A DNA stretch of 64,000 nt from an uncultured Bacteroides sp. (GTDB taxonomy: Bacteria; Bacteroidota; Bacteroidia; Bacteroidales; Bacteroidaceae), in the NCBI GenBank assembly GCA_937890825.1, contig CALADS010000022.1:40613-104612 (forward strand), in the 5' to 3' direction. How positions within the stretch are numbered: position 1 is the first letter of the stretch; each line of letters begins with the position of its first letter. The notes beneath the pieces are model-generated. The model searched no databases. It was not told the origin of the DNA and saw only the letters and a list, made by a program, of their open reading frames with translations. The position numbers and the translations under genes were made by a program. Below, one piece after another: positions 7,577 to 16,076 of this stretch.

Positions 7577-8788
7577 ATGAAAATTTTAGTAACCGGCGCC
7601 AAAGGTTTCGTGGGACGGAACCTTTGCGCCCAACTGAACAACATCAAGGACGGCAAAGCCAAATGCTACGGCCCTCTGGTGGTGGATGCGGTGTATGCCT
7701 ACGACATCGACAGCACCCCGGAGGAGCTGGATGCTTACTGCCGTGACTGCGACTTTGTGTTCAACCTGGCCGGGGTGAACCGCCCGCAAAACCAGGAAGA
7801 ATTCATGCAGGGCAACTTCGGCTTTGCTTCTACCTTGCTGGATACGCTGAAGAAATATCAGAACAATTGTCCGGTGATGATTTCCAGCTCCATCCAGGCT
7901 ACGCTGGCGGGCCGCTTCGGTACGTCGGAGTACGGCAAAAGCAAGAAGGCGGGCGAGGAACTGATGTTCCAGTACGGCGAGGAAACCGGCGCCAAGGTAT
8001 TGGTGTACCGCTTCCCGAATCTGTTTGGCAAGTGGTGCCGCCCCAACTACAACAGTGCGGTGGCTACGTTCTGCCACAACATGGCCCACGACCTGCCCAT
8101 CACGGTGAACGACCCGTCGGTGGAACTGGAACTGCTCTACATCGACGACCTGGTGGAGGAGATGATTGCCGCGCTGAAAGGCGAGGAGCATCACTGCGAA
8201 TTCCAGGGCGTGGAAACCGTGCTTACTGAAGGAGGCCGTTACTGTGCCGCACCCGTCACCCACAAGGTGACCCTGGGCGAAATCGTGAACCTGCTGCAGC
8301 AGTTTGTGGATATGCCCAAAACCATCCTGATTCCGGAAATCCCGGCAGGCAGCTTTGCGAAGAAACTGTACAGCACGTACCTCAGCTACCTGCCGAAAGA
8401 GAAGGCGGTGTTCCCCCTGAAGATGAACGTGGACGCCCGCGGCAGCTTCACCGAACTGGTACACACGCTGAACTGCGGCCAGGTGAGCATCAACATCAGC
8501 AAGCCGGGCATCACCAAGGGACAGCACTGGCACCACACCAAGTGGGAACAGTTCATCGTGGTGAGCGGGCACGGCCTGATACAGCAGCGCAACGAGAACG
8601 ACCCGGACGGAGAAATTCTGGAGTATGAGGTAAGCGGTGACAAGATTCAGAGCGTCATCATGCTGCCCGGCTATACGCACAACATCATCAACCTGAGCGA
8701 TACCCAGGACTTGGTGACCGTGATGTATTGTAACGAAATCTTTAACCCGGAAAGACCGGATACCTTCTTTGATCCGGTAACTGAATAA
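7577..8788 (+). CDS. capF: CapF-type bifunctional reductase with C-terminal cupin
   Basis: A 403-residue protein with an N-terminal SDR domain and a C-terminal cupin, the CapF/WbjC/FnlB design that produces UDP-6-deoxy-talosamine derivatives on the way to UDP-L-FucNAc. Seen: GAKGFVG nucleotide motif (7-13), catalytic Y119-G-K-S-K123, and the cupin metal-site run QHWHHTKWEQF starting near residue 316. It follows the CapE-type gene by 6 bp and precedes the CapG-type gene by 19 bp. The gene is strongly GC-rich in third positions compared with the glycosyltransferases on both sides, a sign of different origin. Confidence 0.9.
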   Translation: MKILVTGAKGFVGRNLCAQLNNIKDGKAKCYGPLVVDAVYAYDIDSTPEELDAYCRDCDFVFNLAGVNRPQNQEEFMQGNFGFASTLLDTLKKYQNNCPVMISSSIQATLAGRFGTSEYGKSKKAGEELMFQYGEETGAKVLVYRFPNLFGKWCRPNYNSAVATFCHNMAHDLPITVNDPSVELELLYIDDLVEEMIAALKGEEHHCEFQGVETVLTEGGRYCAAPVTHKVTLGEIVNLLQQFVDMPKTILIPEIPAGSFAKKLYSTYLSYLPKEKAVFPLKMNVDARGSFTELVHTLNCGQVSINISKPGITKGQHWHHTKWEQFIVVSGHGLIQQRNENDPDGEILEYEVSGDKIQSVIMLPGYTHNIINLSDTQDLVTVMYCNEIFNPERPDTFFDPVTE

Positions 8789-8807
8789 TCTTTTAAATCG
8801 CTAAACA

Positions 8808-9971
8808 ATGGCAAGTTTTAAGAACAACGGAAAGTTAAAATTATTGATTATCGTGGGCACGCGTCCGGAGATTATCCGCCTGGCGGCCGTAATCACTAAA
8901 TGTAGAAAATATTTTGACGTGGTACTGGCACACACGGGCCAGAACTACGACTACAACCTGAACGGAGTCTTCTTCAAGGACCTGAAGCTGGCCGACCCCG
9001 AAGTGTATCTGGATGCCGTGGGCGATGACCTGGGCGCAACGATGGGCAACATCATCGACAAGAGCTACAAGCTGATGGTGGAAATCAAGCCGGATGCCGT
9101 ACTGGTGCTGGGTGATACCAACTCCTGCTTGTCGGTCATCGGTGCCAAGCGTCTGCACATCCCCATCTTCCACATGGAAGCCGGTAACCGCTGCTTCGAC
9201 GAGTGTCTGCCCGAAGAGACCAACCGCCGCATCGTGGACATCATCAGCGATGTAAACATCTGTTACAGCGAGCACGCCCGCCGTTACCTGAACGCCAGCA
9301 GCGTGGCTCCGCAGCGCACCTACGTGAGCGGCAGTCCGATGGCCGAGGTGCTGCACGAGAACCTGGCCGAGATCGAAGCCAGCGACGTGCACAAGCGTCT
9401 GGGCCTGGAAAAAGGCAAGTACATCCTGCTCTCTGCCCACCGCGAAGAGAACATCGATACAGAGAAAAACTTCAACAGCCTGTTTACCGCCATCAACGCC
9501 ATGGCCGAGAAATACGACATGCCGATTCTGTACAGCTGCCATCCGCGCAGCCGCAACCGCCTGGAGAAGAGCGGCTTCCAGCTCGACCCGCGCGTGATGC
9601 GTCAGGAACCCCTCGGTTTCCACGACTACAACTGCCTGCAGATGAATGCCTTTGCCGTGGTATCGGATAGCGGTACGCTGCCCGAAGAAAGCTCGTTCTT
9701 CACCAGCGTGGGCCACAGCTTCCCGGCTGTCTGCATCCGTACCTCTACCGAGCGTCCGGAAGCGTTGGACAAGGGCGCCTTCATCCTGGCCGGCATCAAC
9801 ACGCACGACCTGCTGCAAGCCGTAGACGTGGCCGTAGAAATGTGTAAAAATGGTGACAACGGCCTGCCCGTACCGACCTACACCGACGAAATCGTGTCTA
9901 CCAAGGTGGTGAAACTCATCCAGAGCTACACCGGCGTGGTGAACAAGATGGTGTGGAGAAAAGGAGAGTAA
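8808..9971 (+). CDS. capG: UDP-HexNAc 2-epimerase, last step to UDP-L-FucNAc
   Basis: A 387-residue non-hydrolysing UDP-N-acetylglucosamine 2-epimerase-family enzyme (CapG/WbjD/FnlC type). Visible family motifs: GTRPEIIRLA near residue 17, HTGQNYD near 41, VLGDTNS and the HMEAGNRCFDE segment with the conserved acidic residues, and the C-terminal V-S-D-S-G-T-L-P-E-E-S-S. Position after CapE- and CapF-type genes supports 2-epimerisation to UDP-N-acetyl-L-fucosamine instead of the standard UDP-ManNAc reaction. Length is normal for the family. It closes the three-gene cassette; the next gene has its own promoter. Confidence 0.9.
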   Translation: MASFKNNGKLKLLIIVGTRPEIIRLAAVITKCRKYFDVVLAHTGQNYDYNLNGVFFKDLKLADPEVYLDAVGDDLGATMGNIIDKSYKLMVEIKPDAVLVLGDTNSCLSVIGAKRLHIPIFHMEAGNRCFDECLPEETNRRIVDIISDVNICYSEHARRYLNASSVAPQRTYVSGSPMAEVLHENLAEIEASDVHKRLGLEKGKYILLSAHREENIDTEKNFNSLFTAINAMAEKYDMPILYSCHPRSRNRLEKSGFQLDPRVMRQEPLGFHDYNCLQMNAFAVVSDSGTLPEESSFFTSVGHSFPAVCIRTSTERPEALDKGAFILAGINTHDLLQAVDVAVEMCKNGDNGLPVPTYTDEIVSTKVVKLIQSYTGVVNKMVWRKGE

Positions 9972-9986
9972 TTTTCCGCCCGCCGA

Positions 9987-10018
9987 TTTGTTTATTTCGG
10001 AAAGAATTGTCAACTTTG
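9987..10018 (+). promoter_or_regulatory. Promoter of the first AAA-ATPase gene
   Basis: TTTG (9987-9990), a 20-bp spacer and CAACTTTG (10011-10018), one mismatch from TAnnTTTG. The predicted start of transcription falls at the foot of the hairpin at 10020-10075. Confidence 0.55.
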
Positions 10019-10019
10019 T

Positions 10020-10075
10020 AAAGGAATGGTATGCTGCGCAAGGATGCTGATTCTGCGCGGCATGCCCATTCCTTT
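10020..10075 (+). promoter_or_regulatory. Long leader hairpin before the first AAA-ATPase gene
   Basis: AAAGGAATGG (10020-10029) pairs perfectly with CCATTCCTTT (10066-10075), extended inward by ATGC/GCAT and TGCGCA-type pairing. No T run follows, so a 5' leader structure is more likely than a terminator for the gene before it. Confidence 0.5.
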
Positions 10076-10106
10076 GTAAGAAAACCGATAAAAACAGAGG
10101 AGGCGT

Positions 10107-11681
10107 ATGAAATACCCGATTGGCATACAGACTTTTGAACAGATAATCAAGGATGGTTTTGTCTATGTGGACAAGACCGACATGGTGTACTCGCTGGCTA
10201 CGGAGGGGAAGGTGTATTTCCTGAGCCGTCCGCGCCGTTTTGGCAAGAGTCTGCTGCTTTCCACCCTGAAAGCCTATTTCGAGGGGCGGAAAGAGTTGTT
10301 TGCCGGCCTGAAGATAGCGGCTCTGGAGCAGGAATGGGCGGTGCATAGGGTGTTTCATTTCGACTTCAACGGGGTGAACTTTACGATACCCGGAGCGTTG
10401 GAGGCAAAAATCAAGGGGTATCTGTCAGATTGGGAGCAGGAATATGACATTCTTCCGGGGGTGGATTTCAATTTGGCTTCCCGCTTTGAGAAGATTCTAC
10501 AGGCAGCCAGCGAGCGCAGTGGCAGGAGAGTGGTGGTACTGGTGGACGAGTACGATAAACCCTTGCTGGATGTGCTGGAGCGGGATTCGGAGCTACTGGC
10601 TACGAACCGGGAAACACTGAAGGCTTTCTATTCGGTGTTTAAGCAGGCGGATGAGTATCTGCGGTTCGTGTTTCTGACGGGTGTGACGAAGTTTTCGCAG
10701 GTGAGCGTGTTCAGTGGTTTCAACCAGCCGAAAGACATCAGTATGTACGATAAGTACGAGACGCTTTGCGGCATTACGGAAGAGGAGCTGCACCGCATAT
10801 TTGCCGGACCGATTTGTGAAATGGCAGCAGTGGAAGGCTGCACGGAAGAAGAAATGCGTCAGCAGTTGAAGCAGCGGTACGACGGTTATCATTTCGGCAA
10901 GAGAATGATGGATATTTATAATCCGTTCAGTGTGCTGAATGCCTTTGATTCGCATGATATTCGTGATTACTGGTTTTCCTCGGGCACACCGACCTACCTG
11001 ATTCGCCTGATGAATCATTTCAATGAGGGAATCGACAAGCTGACGGGCAAGTACTATTCGCTGGACGAGTTTGTGAACTACAAGGCGGATACGGAATACC
11101 CGCTGCCGATGATTTACCAGAGCGGCTACCTTACCATTAAGGATTACGACCGTGACATTGATATGTTTCTGCTGGATTTTCCGAACAATGAAGTGAAGAG
11201 CGGTTTCCTGACAATGGTAGCTGCCAATTATTTTCAGAACAATGAATCAGCCGATTCTTGGACTAAACGGACTGTAGTTGCCTTGAAGCGGGGTGAAACC
11301 GAAAAGTTCCGCACTTTGCTGACTTCCTTTTTGGCGAGTATCCCTTATACAGCCCGCCGCAAGGAGAATGAGCGTGAGAAGGAACGTTATTTCCAGTATA
11401 CCTTCTACCTGTTGCTTCGCCTGATGAGCGTGTATACGGTGCATTTGGAGATGGAGCAGAGCGAAGGAAGGGTGGACTGCGTGGTAGAGACTCCGAAATA
11501 TGTCTATATCTTCGAGTTCAAGCTGGACGGCACGGCTGCGCAGGCCTTACGGCAGATACAGGAGAAAGGGTATGCCCGCCCGTACCTGAGCGACAGCCGC
11601 CAGGTGCATCTGATCGGGGTGAACTTCTCGTCGGCAACCGGCACGGTGGACGGCTGGGAATGTGCCGATTCTACACTTTAA
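10107..11681 (+). CDS. AAA-ATPase-like protein with PD-(D/E)XK nuclease end (DUF1703)
   Basis: A 524-residue protein of the AAA-ATPase-like/DUF1703 family that is abundant in Bacteroides genomes. The nucleotide-binding motif is the family's unusual RPRRFGKS at 41-48, with Walker B LVDEYD at 145-150. The C-terminal nuclease-type core shows D457 and E470-F-K472. The biological role of the family is not established; its members often sit singly beside surface-polysaccharide and mobile loci, and defence or DNA processing have been suggested. It has its own promoter and leader hairpin and is followed by a 197-bp gap with two stable hairpins. A second, differently built member is at 19628-21385. 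Confidence 0.85.
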   Translation: MKYPIGIQTFEQIIKDGFVYVDKTDMVYSLATEGKVYFLSRPRRFGKSLLLSTLKAYFEGRKELFAGLKIAALEQEWAVHRVFHFDFNGVNFTIPGALEAKIKGYLSDWEQEYDILPGVDFNLASRFEKILQAASERSGRRVVVLVDEYDKPLLDVLERDSELLATNRETLKAFYSVFKQADEYLRFVFLTGVTKFSQVSVFSGFNQPKDISMYDKYETLCGITEEELHRIFAGPICEMAAVEGCTEEEMRQQLKQRYDGYHFGKRMMDIYNPFSVLNAFDSHDIRDYWFSSGTPTYLIRLMNHFNEGIDKLTGKYYSLDEFVNYKADTEYPLPMIYQSGYLTIKDYDRDIDMFLLDFPNNEVKSGFLTMVAANYFQNNESADSWTKRTVVALKRGETEKFRTLLTSFLASIPYTARRKENEREKERYFQYTFYLLLRLMSVYTVHLEMEQSEGRVDCVVETPKYVYIFEFKLDGTAAQALRQIQEKGYARPYLSDSRQVHLIGVNFSSATGTVDGWECADSTL

Positions 11682-11711
11682 TAATCTGATTTTTTAGAAA
11701 ACTCAAACTGA

Positions 11712-11766
11712 GGGAATCGCCGGAAGGCGGTTCCCCAACTTGTTATGTCCCTACCCGAACAGGGAC
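11712..11766 (+). terminator. Two hairpins downstream of the first AAA-ATPase gene
   Basis: GGGAATCGCC (11712-11721) pairs with GGCGGTTCCC (11726-11735) across a GGAA tetraloop; GTCCCT (11747-11752) pairs with AGGGAC (11761-11766). Both lie between the ATPase stop and the next glycosyltransferase. Termination or leader function is inferred; no long T run is seen. Confidence 0.45.
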
Positions 11767-11878
11767 TTCTCTCTTTCCGTCTACTCCGGTATGAGCCTTT
11801 TGAGAAAAAGGAATGGTTCAACTCCATTGGGCGGAACTACTTATTTAGTTCTTTGAAATCATTAATAACATCATAATA

Positions 11879-13003
11879 ATGGAGAATAACAAGCGTGTTC
11901 TTTGGATTGTAACCGAGCTTTTCCCACCTGATGAAACTTCTACAGCGTATATTTTAGGTGAAATAGCTAATAGTTTTGTAAACAAGTATCAAGTTAAAGT
12001 AATCTGCGGACCGGAAATCTATGATAAACGAAAAAAGATTGATAAAAATAATCTGTTTCAACTTGATAAGCGTATTGAACTGTATCGTGTAAATGGTGCA
12101 GATTTGGATAAAAATACGGCCAAAGGAAAGGCTCTCAGTTTCTTACTCATGAGTTATAGATTACGTAAGCTGGCAAAGACGCATATCTGTAAGCATGATA
12201 AAGTGCTGATGGTTACGAATCCAGCTCCTTTAGTAGTACTGATGGGTAAATTGAAAAAGAAAGTTGGATTTGAACTGAATATTTTAGTCCATGATGTGTT
12301 TCCAGAAAATACAATTCCTGCCGGTATAAATCTTCCTGCTTATGGGTTTTTCAAGCATATGTTTGATAGAGCTTATAGTCGTGCAGATAGGTTGATTGTT
12401 TTGGGGCGCGATATGGAAAATGTTATCCGCCGAAAGGTAGAACGCTTTCATAACAAGCAAGAAATAGCTGTGATAGAGAATTGGGCGGACGTGGAAGGTA
12501 TAGTTCCTCAACCTTTCCATCATGACAAGATTATTCTACAATATGCTGGAAATATTGGTCGTGTACAAGGTTTAGATAAAATCATAGCTCAACTTCCCGA
12601 AAATGTAGAATTTCATTTGTATGGTACAGGTTCGATGGAAGACAAATTAAAGGCTATGAATCATCCACATGTGTTTTTCCATGGTCCATATTTCCGTTCT
12701 CAGCAAAACGAAGTACTGGCTTCTTGTGATATTGCTGTAGTTACCTTACAGGAAGGAATGTATGGATTAGGAGTACCTAGTAAGACATATAATATTCTTG
12801 CCTCGGGTAGACCTGTCATGTATTTCGGACCGAAAGATAGTGAAATAGATTTGTTAGTCAAAGAAAAGAAGGTAGGATTCTGTGGATGGCCTGCGTCTTG
12901 GAGTAAAGATGATTTGACTGAAATGGGTATGAGAGCTCGCGAATTAGCTGTCAAAGAATATTCTAAAGAAATAATTCTGAATAAATTTTTGAATTTGATA
13001 TAA
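11879..13003 (+). CDS. Glycosyltransferase family 4 (WbuB-like)
   Basis: A 374-residue GT4-type enzyme: N-terminal WIVTELFPPDETSTAYILGE, typical of WbuB-like transferases, then a second Rossmann domain with LQYAGNIGRVQGLDKII and the donor-binding stretch GLGVPSKTYNILASGRPV. WbuB-like enzymes commonly add L-FucNAc to a lipid-linked amino sugar, which would fit the UDP-L-FucNAc cassette just upstream; this assignment is inferred from neighbours. The gene overlaps the next one by one base (TAATG at 13001-13005), showing translational coupling. It is AT-rich, unlike the capF and capG genes. Confidence 0.85.
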   Translation: MENNKRVLWIVTELFPPDETSTAYILGEIANSFVNKYQVKVICGPEIYDKRKKIDKNNLFQLDKRIELYRVNGADLDKNTAKGKALSFLLMSYRLRKLAKTHICKHDKVLMVTNPAPLVVLMGKLKKKVGFELNILVHDVFPENTIPAGINLPAYGFFKHMFDRAYSRADRLIVLGRDMENVIRRKVERFHNKQEIAVIENWADVEGIVPQPFHHDKIILQYAGNIGRVQGLDKIIAQLPENVEFHLYGTGSMEDKLKAMNHPHVFFHGPYFRSQQNEVLASCDIAVVTLQEGMYGLGVPSKTYNILASGRPVMYFGPKDSEIDLLVKEKKVGFCGWPASWSKDDLTEMGMRARELAVKEYSKEIILNKFLNLI

Positions 13004-13899
13004 TGGAATCCTTGTTATTTACAGGAGGTACTGGATTCTTGGGTAAGAATGCCAGACCGGTTTTGGAAACAAACTATCAGGTAACGACTTGTGGTATAAC
13101 GGCTGATGATGAAATCAAGGCTAATTTGGCCAAAGAAGTACCAAATTTGGACAAGCATTACGACGTAGTGCTTCATGCTTGTGGAAAGGCTCATTCCGTC
13201 CCTAAAACTGAGGCAGAAAAACAGGTGTTCTTTGATGTAAACTATCAAGGTACTGTAAATCTATGTGCTGCTTTGGAAAAGGTCGGGGTGCCCAAAGCGC
13301 TGATATTTATCAGTACAGTAGCGGTTTATGGTTGTGATTTTGGTGAGTTAATTACAGAAGATCATCCGTTGAACGGCGATACTCCTTATGCAAAAAGTAA
13401 AATCATGGCGGAAGAATTTCTTACTGATTGGTGCAGTAATCACGGAGTGGTTTTAGGAATTCTGAGACCATCTTTATTAGCTGGGAAAAATGCTCCGGGT
13501 AACTTAGGTGCCATGGTAAATGGAATAAAGAAAGGGTTCTATATGAATATTGCCGGGGGAAAAGTTGTTAAGAGTATTTTAATGGCTGAGGATATTGCTC
13601 ATATTCTTCCGTTGGTTGCCGAAAAGGGGGGTGTCTATAATGTGTGTGATTCTTTCCAACCTTCTTTTGGACAGATTTCTCAATCGGTAGCTAAGCAACT
13701 AGGAAAAGGCAAGCCTATGAGTATTCCTTATTGGATGGCATGGTGTATGGCGAAAGTGGGTGATATATTAGGTGATAAAGCTCCCATCAATAGTTACAAG
13801 CTTGAAAAAATGGTAAAGAGTCTGACATTTAGCAATGAAAAGGCTTGTAGAGAATTAGGTTGGGAACCTATGGATGTGTTGAAGAATTATGAAATATAA
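13003..13899 (+). CDS. NAD-dependent epimerase/dehydratase (WbpK-like 4-ketoreductase)
   Basis: A 298-residue extended SDR protein. The nucleotide motif is GGTGFLGKN near residue 8, the Ser-type catalytic residue lies in FISTVAVYG and the catalytic pair is Y-A-K-S-K in TPYAKSKIMAEEF. Its place between a WbuB-like transferase and a WecA/WbpL-type carrier transferase matches gene sets that make the first sugar (QuiNAc or FucNAc) on undecaprenyl phosphate, where this enzyme reduces the 4-keto UDP-sugar. The exact product is not shown by the sequence. It starts on the last base of the glycosyltransferase stop codon. Confidence 0.8.
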   Translation: MESLLFTGGTGFLGKNARPVLETNYQVTTCGITADDEIKANLAKEVPNLDKHYDVVLHACGKAHSVPKTEAEKQVFFDVNYQGTVNLCAALEKVGVPKALIFISTVAVYGCDFGELITEDHPLNGDTPYAKSKIMAEEFLTDWCSNHGVVLGILRPSLLAGKNAPGNLGAMVNGIKKGFYMNIAGGKVVKSILMAEDIAHILPLVAEKGGVYNVCDSFQPSFGQISQSVAKQLGKGKPMSIPYWMAWCMAKVGDILGDKAPINSYKLEKMVKSLTFSNEKACRELGWEPMDVLKNYEI

Positions 13900-13914
13900 T
13901 AGGCATTGATTATT

Positions 13915-14916
13915 ATGGATCAGAACATAACTTATGTACTTATCTTGGCTCTGCTGTTTGTGGCAGAGCTTTTTTATTTCCGCATAGCGGACAAGTGTAA
14001 CATCATTGATAAGCCGAACGAACGGAGTTCGCACAGTAGCATTGTGTTGCGTGGCGGAGGGATTATCTTCCTTATCGGTATGTGGATGGGAGCGGCTTTC
14101 TTCGGCTTTGCTTATCCGTGGTTTCTGGCGGGGCTGACGCTGGTAGCGGGTATCAGCTTTGTGGACGATATTCATAGCTTGCCGGATTCGCTGCGTCTGG
14201 TGGTGCAGTTTGTGGCGGCTGGATTGGCTTTCTACCAGCTGGACATCTTGCATTGGAGCATGTGGTGGGTGGTAGTGCTGGCGCTCATCGTATATGTGGG
14301 CATCACGAATGTGTATAATTTTATGGATGGTATCAACGGTATCACGGCGGGGTATTCGCTGGCGGTATTGGTGCCGTTGATGTTGCTCAACGGTGAGGGG
14401 GTGTTTGTACAGTCTTCCATCATCGTGGTGGCGATGCTGAGCGTGCTGGTGTTCTGCTTCTTCAACTTCCGCCCGAAAGGAAAGGCGAAATGCTTTGCCG
14501 GGGATGTGGGGTCTATCGGCATGGCGTTTATCTTGCTGTTCATCCTGGGCAGTGTGATTGTGAAGACGCAGGATGTGACGTACCTCTTGCTGCTGGTGGT
14601 ATATGGAGTAGATGCGTGCCTCACCATTGTACACCGCATCATGCTGCATGAGAATCTGGGGGAAGCACACCGGAAGCATGCGTATCAGCTGATGGCCAAT
14701 GAACTGAAAATCGGTCATGTAAAGGTGACTGCGCTGTACATGGCGGTGCAGTTGGCGGTATCGCTGGTATTTATCTATCTGGTTCCGGATACGGTGTTGG
14801 CGCATTGGGTATATCTGGTAGCGGTAGTAGCGGTGCTGGGATTGGCGTATCTGCTTTTTATGAAGAAGTATTATCATCTGCACGAGGCGTATCTGGCTTC
14901 GGTGGCAGCTAAATAA
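13915..14916 (+). CDS. Undecaprenyl-phosphate sugar-1-phosphate transferase (WecA/WbpL, MraY family)
   Basis: A polytopic membrane enzyme with about ten hydrophobic segments that primes polysaccharide synthesis by moving a HexNAc-1-phosphate onto undecaprenyl phosphate. Family motifs are clear: VDDIHSLPDS (acidic metal site), VYNFMDGINGITAG, FAGDVGSIGM and the late His motif HRKHAYQLM. I prefer the ATG at 13915 over the TTG at 13906. With the epimerase before it, this is the best candidate for the functional priming step, because the other priming enzyme in the window (16661) is internally deleted. The WbuC-like gene follows after 9 bp. Confidence 0.9.
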   Translation: MDQNITYVLILALLFVAELFYFRIADKCNIIDKPNERSSHSSIVLRGGGIIFLIGMWMGAAFFGFAYPWFLAGLTLVAGISFVDDIHSLPDSLRLVVQFVAAGLAFYQLDILHWSMWWVVVLALIVYVGITNVYNFMDGINGITAGYSLAVLVPLMLLNGEGVFVQSSIIVVAMLSVLVFCFFNFRPKGKAKCFAGDVGSIGMAFILLFILGSVIVKTQDVTYLLLLVVYGVDACLTIVHRIMLHENLGEAHRKHAYQLMANELKIGHVKVTALYMAVQLAVSLVFIYLVPDTVLAHWVYLVAVVAVLGLAYLLFMKKYYHLHEAYLASVAAK

Positions 14917-14925
14917 TCGGTTGTT

Positions 14926-15348
14926 ATGATATTTGAAAAGAAGTTTTTAGAGGATTTGTTGCAGCAGGCAGCGGAATCGCCGCGGCTGCGGGTGAATTAT
15001 GATTTGCGGAACTCGGCAGCAGACACGTCGCAGCGGATGCTGAATGCGCTGGCGGTGGGTACGCAGGTGCCGATTCACCGGCACGAGGATACGGCGGAAA
15101 CGGTGATTTGTTTGTGTGGTAAACTGGTGGAAATTATTTACGAAGAGGTGAATGAATTTGCTCCGGAAAGCACGTCGGGCGTGGCGGACATGGTGCGTCG
15201 GCAAAGCTTCAGGGAGGTGAGCCGACAGGTGCTTTGTCCGGCCGAGGGACTGCACGGTATGCAGGTTCCGGCAGGAGCCTGGCACTCCATCGAGGTGCTG
15301 GAACCGTCGGTAATCTTCGAGGCGAAGGACGGGGCGTACAAGGGGTAG
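14926..15348 (+). CDS. wbuC: WbuC-family cupin protein, copy 1
   Basis: A 140-residue single-domain cupin of the WbuC family, a regular companion of O-antigen/capsule loci with no settled reaction. The metal-site motif HRHEDTAET is followed by the second motif HGMQVPAGAWHSIEVLEP. Compared with the second copy (19099) it carries about 16 extra residues in the middle, while the last 117 bp are identical. The identical part belongs to a 280-bp exact repeat that runs through the terminator and promoter into the start of the next ATPase gene. Confidence 0.85.
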   Translation: MIFEKKFLEDLLQQAAESPRLRVNYDLRNSAADTSQRMLNALAVGTQVPIHRHEDTAETVICLCGKLVEIIYEEVNEFAPESTSGVADMVRRQSFREVSRQVLCPAEGLHGMQVPAGAWHSIEVLEPSVIFEAKDGAYKG

Positions 15349-15375
15349 CGTGCTGACAGCTGCCGTACTACAGAT

Positions 15376-15426
15376 GAAAGGTCTTTTTCAAAGGGGGTTC
15401 CCTTTGGGAAAGACCTTTCTTCGTTT
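15376..15426 (+). terminator. Terminator after wbuC copy 1
   Basis: GAAAGGTCTTT (15376-15386) pairs with AAAGACCTTTC (15409-15419), with CAAAGGG/CCCTTTG nested inside, followed by TTCGTTT. Identical structure after wbuC copy 2. Confidence 0.7.
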
Positions 15427-15453
15427 ATCCCGGTAAACGTCTGAACGGATGCC

Positions 15454-15484
15454 TTGCATTTTTCATAGCTAATCGCTATCTTTG
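15454..15484 (+). promoter_or_regulatory. Promoter in repeat copy A
   Basis: TTG at 15454-15456, 20-bp spacer, TATCTTTG at 15477-15484 (exact -7 consensus), 18 bp before the ATG of the ATPase remnant at 15503. Confidence 0.7.
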
Positions 15485-15502
15485 TGAAAATATCCGTAGA
15501 AT

Positions 15503-16002
15503 ATGAACGAATCGTATCAGATACCTAAGCGTAAACGCATTCCGTATGGAATGATGAATTTTGTGGATGTCCGCGAAGACGATTGTTATTTCGTGGATAA
15601 GACCGTCTTTATTCCGACTTTGGAGGCTTCCAATAAGTTTTTTTCTTTATCCGTCCGCGCCGGTTCGGAAAGAGCCTGACTATCTCGATGTTGCACCATT
15701 ACTACGATGTCTTGGTAGAGAATACTACAGGAATCATAGCGGGTTACTGCTTTAACCGTTCATTCTTTCTAGGCAAAGGTTTTCGGGGTAGAATGGTAGA
15801 TATCGATTTTCGTGGAAAGGGGCTTGGAACTACCATGAATTGCCTGCTCAATGAGGTAGGCTTCGGGATTGGTCTGCGCTTATTCGAAACGGTGAATCGC
15901 GATAATATTGCTTCATATAAAAGTGCTTTGTCGGCCAGCAAGGTTTCGGTGATAGAGGAACTAGAGGATGGAGATTTGTATCTGGAGATTTTAAAGGATT
16001 AA
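15503..16002 (+). pseudogene. Chimeric remnant: AAA-ATPase 5' end joined to acetyltransferase 3' end
   Basis: From the ATG at 15503 the sequence follows the intact ATPase at 19628 (KRKRIPYGMMNFVDVRE and onward) but stops at 15677-15679 after a one-base loss in the T run near 15640. The homology continues in the next frame to HHYYDVL around 15713 and then ends abruptly. From about 15715 to the stop at 16000-16002 the frame instead encodes the tail of a GNAT N-acetyltransferase (FRGKGLGTTMN acetyl-CoA loop and SVIEELEDGDLYLEI). Neither part is complete. It is a recombination scar between an ATPase module and a former acetyltransferase gene, perhaps a sugar-modifying enzyme of the old locus. Confidence 0.8.
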
Positions 16003-16017
16003 ATTCTCTTGTCCGGA

Positions 16018-16049
16018 TTTGCTTATCTGATTCCGATTTTGCATCTTTG
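16018..16049 (+). promoter_or_regulatory. Promoter of toxin-antitoxin pair 1
   Basis: A 32-bp element starting TTTGCTTATCTGATTC and ending GCATCTTTG. It matches the element at 17080-17111 before pair 2 at most positions, so the two modules share promoter ancestry. The -7 CATCTTTG is one mismatch from consensus. Confidence 0.6.
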
Positions 16050-16076
16050 CGGTAGCATTAAAAGAAAGGAGTAGGT

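Larger units (their letters stand above)
15232..15511 (+). repeat. 280-bp exact direct repeat, copy A
   Basis: Identical base for base to 19357-19636 (offset 4125). It spans the 3' end of wbuC copy 1, a terminator, a promoter and the first codons of an ATPase remnant. Confidence 0.9.

Noticed and set aside
8841..10358. 505-residue open frame on the minus strand opposite capG
   Set aside because: It is the antisense shadow of a clear, GC-biased epimerase gene and shows no family motif.
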